Source: an uncultured Chloroflexota bacterium
GTDB lineage: Bacteria; Chloroflexota; Anaerolineae; Aggregatilineales; Phototrophicaceae
Length of the DNA stretch: 9,624 bases
Direction: 5' to 3'
NCBI GenBank assembly: GCA_937927665.1
Contig: CALBRY010000589.1
Location: forward strand, 1-9,624
Part shown: in pieces, positions 7,060 through 9,624 of the stretch
Layout: each line of letters begins with the position of its first letter
How positions within the stretch are numbered: the first letter of the stretch is position 1
Program-made: the position numbers and the translations under genes
The notes under the pieces: model-generated
The model's input: the letters and a program-made list of their open reading frames with translations, nothing else
The model's database searches: none
Told to the model about the DNA's origin: nothing

Positions 7060-7959
7060 CTAGCTGATAAATGCCGAAGCCAATCGCACGGTTTGCGCGT
7101 GGATCGTGACAATATCTTCGATTTGTTTCGCGTAGCCGCCCGCCATCGCCACCGCGACGGGCAAGCCCGCTTCGGCACACAGCCGAAAAACAATCCGGTC
7201 GCGTTCCGCTAATCCGGTGATTGTCACACTCATCCGTCCCAGTCGATCCCCCACATACGGATCAGCGCCCGCGAGATAGATCGCCATGTCCGCCCCCGCC
7301 GTTGCAATGGCGCGCCGTGTACCTTCTTCGACAACGGCGAGATAATCCGCGTCGCCCGTCCCATCAGGGAGTTCAATATCAAGGCTGCTCCGCTGTTTGT
7401 GAAACGGGAAATTCTTCGCGCCGTGTACGCTGAACGTAAATACGCTGGTATCGCCCGCGAAGATCGCCGCCGTGCCATCCCCTTGATGCACGTCGAGATC
7501 GAGGATCACCACGCGGCGAACGCGCTTTTCTGCCTGCACTACACGCGCCGCAATCGCTGCGTCGTTGAACACGCAGTAGCCCGCGCCGTGATCGGGGAAA
7601 GCGTGATGAGTCCCGCCCGCCAAATTCACGCTGATCCCGTCCTCAAGCGCGGCACGGCAGGCGGCAGTAGTCGCGCCGCTCGAACGGCGGGAACGTTCGA
7701 CCATCTCCGGCGACCAAGGAAAGCCGATCCGCCGGATTTCGCGTTCGGTGAGTAAGCCGTTTTTCACCCGCTCCAGATAATCCGCGTCGTGCACGCGCAA
7801 AATCTGCTCGTCTGTCGCCGCATCCGGCAGAAGCAGATTAGATGGTGAGAGGATACCGTCCGCGATCAATCGCTCACGCAGCAGGGCATATTTCGCCATG
7901 GGGAAACGGTGATCAGGCGGGAGCGGTAGGACAAACGTATCGGAATAATAAGCGCGCAC
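7060..7959 (-). CDS. Zinc-dependent HDAC/AcuC-family deacetylase (class IV-like)
   Basis: With the GTG at 7959 as start the protein is 299 residues, normal for bacterial members, and begins VRAYYSDTFVLPLPPDHRFP, a typical family N-terminus. The active site is complete: GGTHHAF with H118/H119; GYCVFND; zinc ligands D156 and H158 in LDLDVHQGDGT, and D233 in GADP; and the transition-state Tyr Y276 in AGGYA. The KNFPF and DRLGRM stretches resemble HDAC11-type (class IV) enzymes. The family hydrolyses acetyl-lysine or acetylpolyamines; AcuC reactivates acetyl-CoA synthetase, but no such gene is next door, so the substrate is open. The frame extends upstream to an ATG at 8037, but those 26 residues lack a ribosome site and are unlike the family. 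GGGA lies 8 bases before the chosen GTG. It is divergent from the 53-residue CxxC gene. Confidence 0.93.
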   Translation of the reverse strand: MRAYYSDTFVLPLPPDHRFPMAKYALLRERLIADGILSPSNLLLPDAATDEQILRVHDADYLERVKNGLLTEREIRRIGFPWSPEMVERSRRSSGATTAACRAALEDGISVNLAGGTHHAFPDHGAGYCVFNDAAIAARVVQAEKRVRRVVILDLDVHQGDGTAAIFAGDTSVFTFSVHGAKNFPFHKQRSSLDIELPDGTGDADYLAVVEEGTRRAIATAGADMAIYLAGADPYVGDRLGRMSVTITGLAERDRIVFRLCAEAGLPVAVAMAGGYAKQIEDIVTIHAQTVRLASAFIS

Positions 7960-7989
7960 AGAATATATCCCATCGAATAAAAAGCGGCG

Positions 7990-7995
7990 TATAAT
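7990..7995 (+). promoter_or_regulatory. Candidate -10 of the 53-residue CxxC gene
   Basis: TATAAT occurs 44 bases before ATG 8040, giving a leader of about 38 bases. No convincing -35 is seen. It lies in the 80-base divergent gap shared with the deacetylase gene. Confidence 0.4.
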
Positions 7996-8039
7996 CAGAA
8001 TAGCGTGTTCCGCTGAACATCGCATGAAAGGATGCACGA

Positions 8040-8201
8040 ATGACCACGCGGAAACAAACGATTACTGTCACTTGTGAGGTGTGCGGCGCAAAGTTCGAAA
8101 CTGACCCGAATGACCCTGCACACAAAATCGACCACAGTCGGGGTGACGCAATCCCCGCTGTGGTCGATGAACGCGGCGCGGTTAAGCCTTCAGCGTGGTG
8201 A
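8040..8201 (+). CDS. Small 53-residue CxxC protein, function unknown
   Basis: ATG 8040 to TGA 8199-8201 encodes 53 residues starting MTTRKQTITVTCEVCGAKFE. The ribosome site AAAGGA lies 7 bases before the ATG and TATAAT is at 7990-7995, so the start signals are better than chance. C12 and C15 (CEVCGAKF) resemble half of a zinc ribbon or zinc knuckle; there is no second Cys pair, so metal binding would need a dimer, a partner or His27/His31 (inference). The C-terminal half is charged and hydrophilic and is unlike anything I recognise. That half is encoded by the sequence forming the terminator hairpin of the opposite gene, and the last 20 bases overlap the end of that gene. The alternative is a chance reading frame in the leader and terminator region, but the initiation signals argue against it. 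Confidence 0.65.
   Translation: MTTRKQTITVTCEVCGAKFETDPNDPAHKIDHSRGDAIPAVVDERGAVKPSAW
8124..8168 (-). terminator. Intrinsic terminator of the membrane CxxC gene, inside the opposite small gene
   Basis: Arms 8127-8143 and 8153-8168 form 11 plus 5 base pairs with one bulged T (8138) and a 9-base loop. On the minus strand the stem starts 13 bases after the TAA at 8184-8182 and ends in TTTTGTG. The position and T-run fit an intrinsic terminator for the gene at 8182-9036. It lies wholly within the coding region of the plus-strand gene 8040-8201. Confidence 0.8.
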
Positions 8202-9036
8202 TCGCCGCTTCGTCAAGGGGCAGTGAGCACAGGATATCAACGCGCTGAAGCGGGGAAAAATCCGGTTTCTTCGTGTCTTTGGGTTGTTCGCGTTCGGCAT
8301 TGACAAACCCGTGCTGGTGACAGCGGCGGCACTCCCAGATGCTTACCGTCACTACCTCGTGAGCGGGCATGTTCTTATCAGCGGGGGTAAAATCGCGCAA
8401 GCGGGCGTATTCGCCGCTGTTGAGTGCGTGCAACACCTCCGCTTCATTGGTGCAATTGAACCTACTCGCTTGCTTCTTTTGCATGTAGGTTCCGCACGGC
8501 GGGCACACGGGGGTACGCCGCATCAGTGCAGCAGGCTTCCCAACCAAACCGACCAGCATTGTGAGCAAGACAACCGCGAGAACCATCATATCAACCCACG
8601 AATTGAAGCCCCCTTCGCCGTGCCATGCGCGGTGCACCACCAGATACATCCCAAAGGCGGCAGCGCCCAAGATCGCCGTGATGATGGTAACGTCACGCGT
8701 GCTCTGGCTTTTACCCACCATAGTGAACAGCGCTTCCCCAATTAGTGAGCCATACATGCGCGCTGTGATCCCGAAAAGACATACCGTCGCCACGAACAGG
8801 AGAAACTGTTCATACGACGACGTACCGCCGAGTACAGCTCCACCCACGGTTCTGATGAACTCATGGACGATGTAAAGGAAGGGGACGCTGATATAGACGA
8901 CGATCAGACCCAATAAAATCAACCGCACGTTGGTGAAGGTGTTTCCGCGCCCGTTCAATTCATAGGCGTAACCAACTGGAGTGATTTGTGTGGTGGATGC
9001 GTTATCCACAGGTACGGGGGATGAATGAACAACCAT
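8182..9036 (-). CDS. Four-helix membrane protein with C-terminal CxxC pair, function unknown
   Basis: A 284-residue protein. A polar N-terminus of about 35 residues leads to four predicted membrane segments (near 37-60, 76-107, 115-134 and 147-168), then a soluble C-terminal domain of about 115 residues. That domain carries CPPC (C178, C181) and CRRC (C236, C239), with C195 and H240/H242 nearby, which looks like an interrupted zinc ribbon or rubredoxin-like metal site; a thiol-disulfide role is less likely because the flanking sequence is not thioredoxin-like. I do not recognise the family. ATG 9036 is chosen because GGAGG lies 4 bases upstream; the frame runs on to 9087 without a ribosome site. 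It ends 20 bases inside the opposite small CxxC gene and has a strong terminator. It is divergent from the gene at 9180. Confidence 0.85.
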   Translation of the reverse strand: MVVHSSPVPVDNASTTQITPVGYAYELNGRGNTFTNVRLILLGLIVVYISVPFLYIVHEFIRTVGGAVLGGTSSYEQFLLFVATVCLFGITARMYGSLIGEALFTMVGKSQSTRDVTIITAILGAAAFGMYLVVHRAWHGEGGFNSWVDMMVLAVVLLTMLVGLVGKPAALMRRTPVCPPCGTYMQKKQASRFNCTNEAEVLHALNSGEYARLRDFTPADKNMPAHEVVTVSIWECRRCHQHGFVNAEREQPKDTKKPDFSPLQRVDILCSLPLDEAAITTLKA

Positions 9037-9075
9037 GATCCCTCCAGAGGGGATTGAGGCGAATATCTCTTGTGA

Positions 9076-9104
9076 AAGATAGCACAAACATCCACCTTAG
9101 TACA
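9076..9104 (-). promoter_or_regulatory. Candidate promoter of the membrane CxxC gene
   Basis: On the minus strand, TGTACT (9104-9099) lies 17 bases before TATCTT (9081-9076), which has TG one base upstream (extended -10). The leader would be about 33 bases to ATG 9036. The match is moderate and made by eye. Confidence 0.35.
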
Positions 9105-9163
9105 CCTCATGGTAGGAGCAAGGATCAAGATCACCAATCTCCTATTATTCATTCATGAAGTAG

Positions 9164-9172
9164 TGTTATAAT
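9164..9172 (+). promoter_or_regulatory. Extended -10 placed for a leaderless message
   Basis: TGTTATAAT is a perfect extended -10 (TGn TATAAT). The hexamer ends 7 bases before ATG 9180, so transcription should start at or within a base of the A of ATG. No Shine-Dalgarno sequence is present between them. Confidence 0.65.
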
Positions 9173-9179
9173 TCCCGCC

Positions 9180-9623
9180 ATGACGGAACTACTCATTGAA
9201 CTTTCCAAAGTCCTCAGCACATTTGCGCTGGCGTTCTTCTCGTTCTGGTGGTCAATCCCCGCCGGATTAGCGCTCGGTTTATCTCCCCTCGTTGTGATCC
9301 TGACAGCGACGCTCAGTTATGCCAGCGGCGTCGGGATCGTCGCGTTTGCCGGGGGAAGGCTGCGCGCATGGATTGACCGCCGCATCGGTTCACGCGCCAC
9401 GCTTGATCCTAACAGCCGCCTGTATCGCATCTGGCAGCGGTACGGTATGATCGGCTTGGGAGCGCTTGCGCCGGTTACACTGGGCGCGCAGATCGGCGCA
9501 GTCATCGCGATGGCGCTCAATGCCCCGCCGCGCCGCCTGTTCGTGATCATGTCCCTCGCCGCGCTGGTGTGGAGCATCATCTTAACCCTCGCCTTCTTGC
9601 TCGGTATCACCGTCGTCACCTAA
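9180..9623 (+). CDS. Small multi-drug export family (Sm_multidrug_ex-like) membrane protein
   Basis: A 147-residue protein with four membrane segments (near 11-33, 36-58, 89-113 and 119-145) and a basic cytosolic loop between the second and third (RLRAWIDRRIGSR). The stretch RYGMIGLGALAPVTLGAQIGAVIAMAL followed by APPRRL is typical of PF06695/COG2426 proteins, named small multi-drug export proteins after weak functional evidence; the transported substrate is not established. The length is usual for the family and the gene is complete, ending one base before the window edge. It is divergent from the membrane CxxC gene across 143 bases. ATG 9180 has no ribosome site but sits exactly where a leaderless transcript would begin. 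Confidence 0.8.
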   Translation: MTELLIELSKVLSTFALAFFSFWWSIPAGLALGLSPLVVILTATLSYASGVGIVAFAGGRLRAWIDRRIGSRATLDPNSRLYRIWQRYGMIGLGALAPVTLGAQIGAVIAMALNAPPRRLFVIMSLAALVWSIILTLAFLLGITVVT

Positions 9624-9624
9624 A

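Noticed and set aside
7960..8037. Upstream extension of the deacetylase to an ATG at 8037
   Set aside because: No ribosome site, residues unlike the family, and it would run through the promoter and leader of the divergent small gene.
9037..9087. Upstream extension of the membrane CxxC protein to an ATG at 9087
   Set aside because: ATG 9036 has GGAGG 4 bases upstream; the longer form has no ribosome site and would cover the candidate promoter.
1..9624. Mobile element, phage, CRISPR or defence system
   Set aside because: No transposase, integrase, terminal inverted repeats, spaced direct repeats, or recognisable defence genes were found on either strand.

Overview
The window looks like ordinary chromosome of a free-living bacterium with moderately high GC content. 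Bacterial asparaginyl-tRNA synthetase, a membrane PIN-TRAM protein, a NarL/DegS-type sensor kinase with several PAS domains, a class IV-like deacetylase and a secreted protein with an SH3-like tail together suggest Chloroflexota, perhaps Anaerolineae. That placement is an inference from protein style; no marker in the window proves it. I see no transposase, integrase, phage gene, CRISPR array, tRNA or rRNA.

Layout. Positions 1-2696 (minus) hold most of a large sensor histidine kinase that runs off the left edge, so its C-terminus and any partner response regulator lie outside. Next on the minus strand are a membrane-anchored PIN-TRAM protein (2888-3940) and asnS (4142-5482); each of these three genes has its own plausible promoter, and strong hairpins follow the stop codons of the last two. 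A small Gly-rich multi-pass membrane protein (DUF4203/TM7S3-TM198-like) is divergent from asnS at 5600-6154. It converges on a secreted, SH3-like minus-strand gene (6313-6990) across an intrinsic terminator that reads on the minus strand. Upstream of the secreted gene lies a zinc-dependent HDAC-family deacetylase (7060-7959, minus).

A 53-residue protein with one CxxC motif (8040-8201, plus) is divergent from the deacetylase. Its 3' end overlaps the end of a four-helix membrane protein with a C-terminal pair of CxxC motifs (8182-9036, minus), and the terminator of the latter lies inside the small gene. Finally, a small Sm_multidrug_ex-type membrane protein (9180-9623, plus) appears to be made from a leaderless message.

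The genes do not form one pathway: translation (asnS), sensing (kinase), possible RNA processing (PIN-TRAM), protein or small-molecule deacetylation (HDAC) and several envelope proteins sit side by side, mostly as single transcription units. The least explained part is 7020-9180: a palindrome on a promoter, two unrecognised CxxC proteins encoded tail to tail with a terminator inside a coding region, and a leaderless gene.
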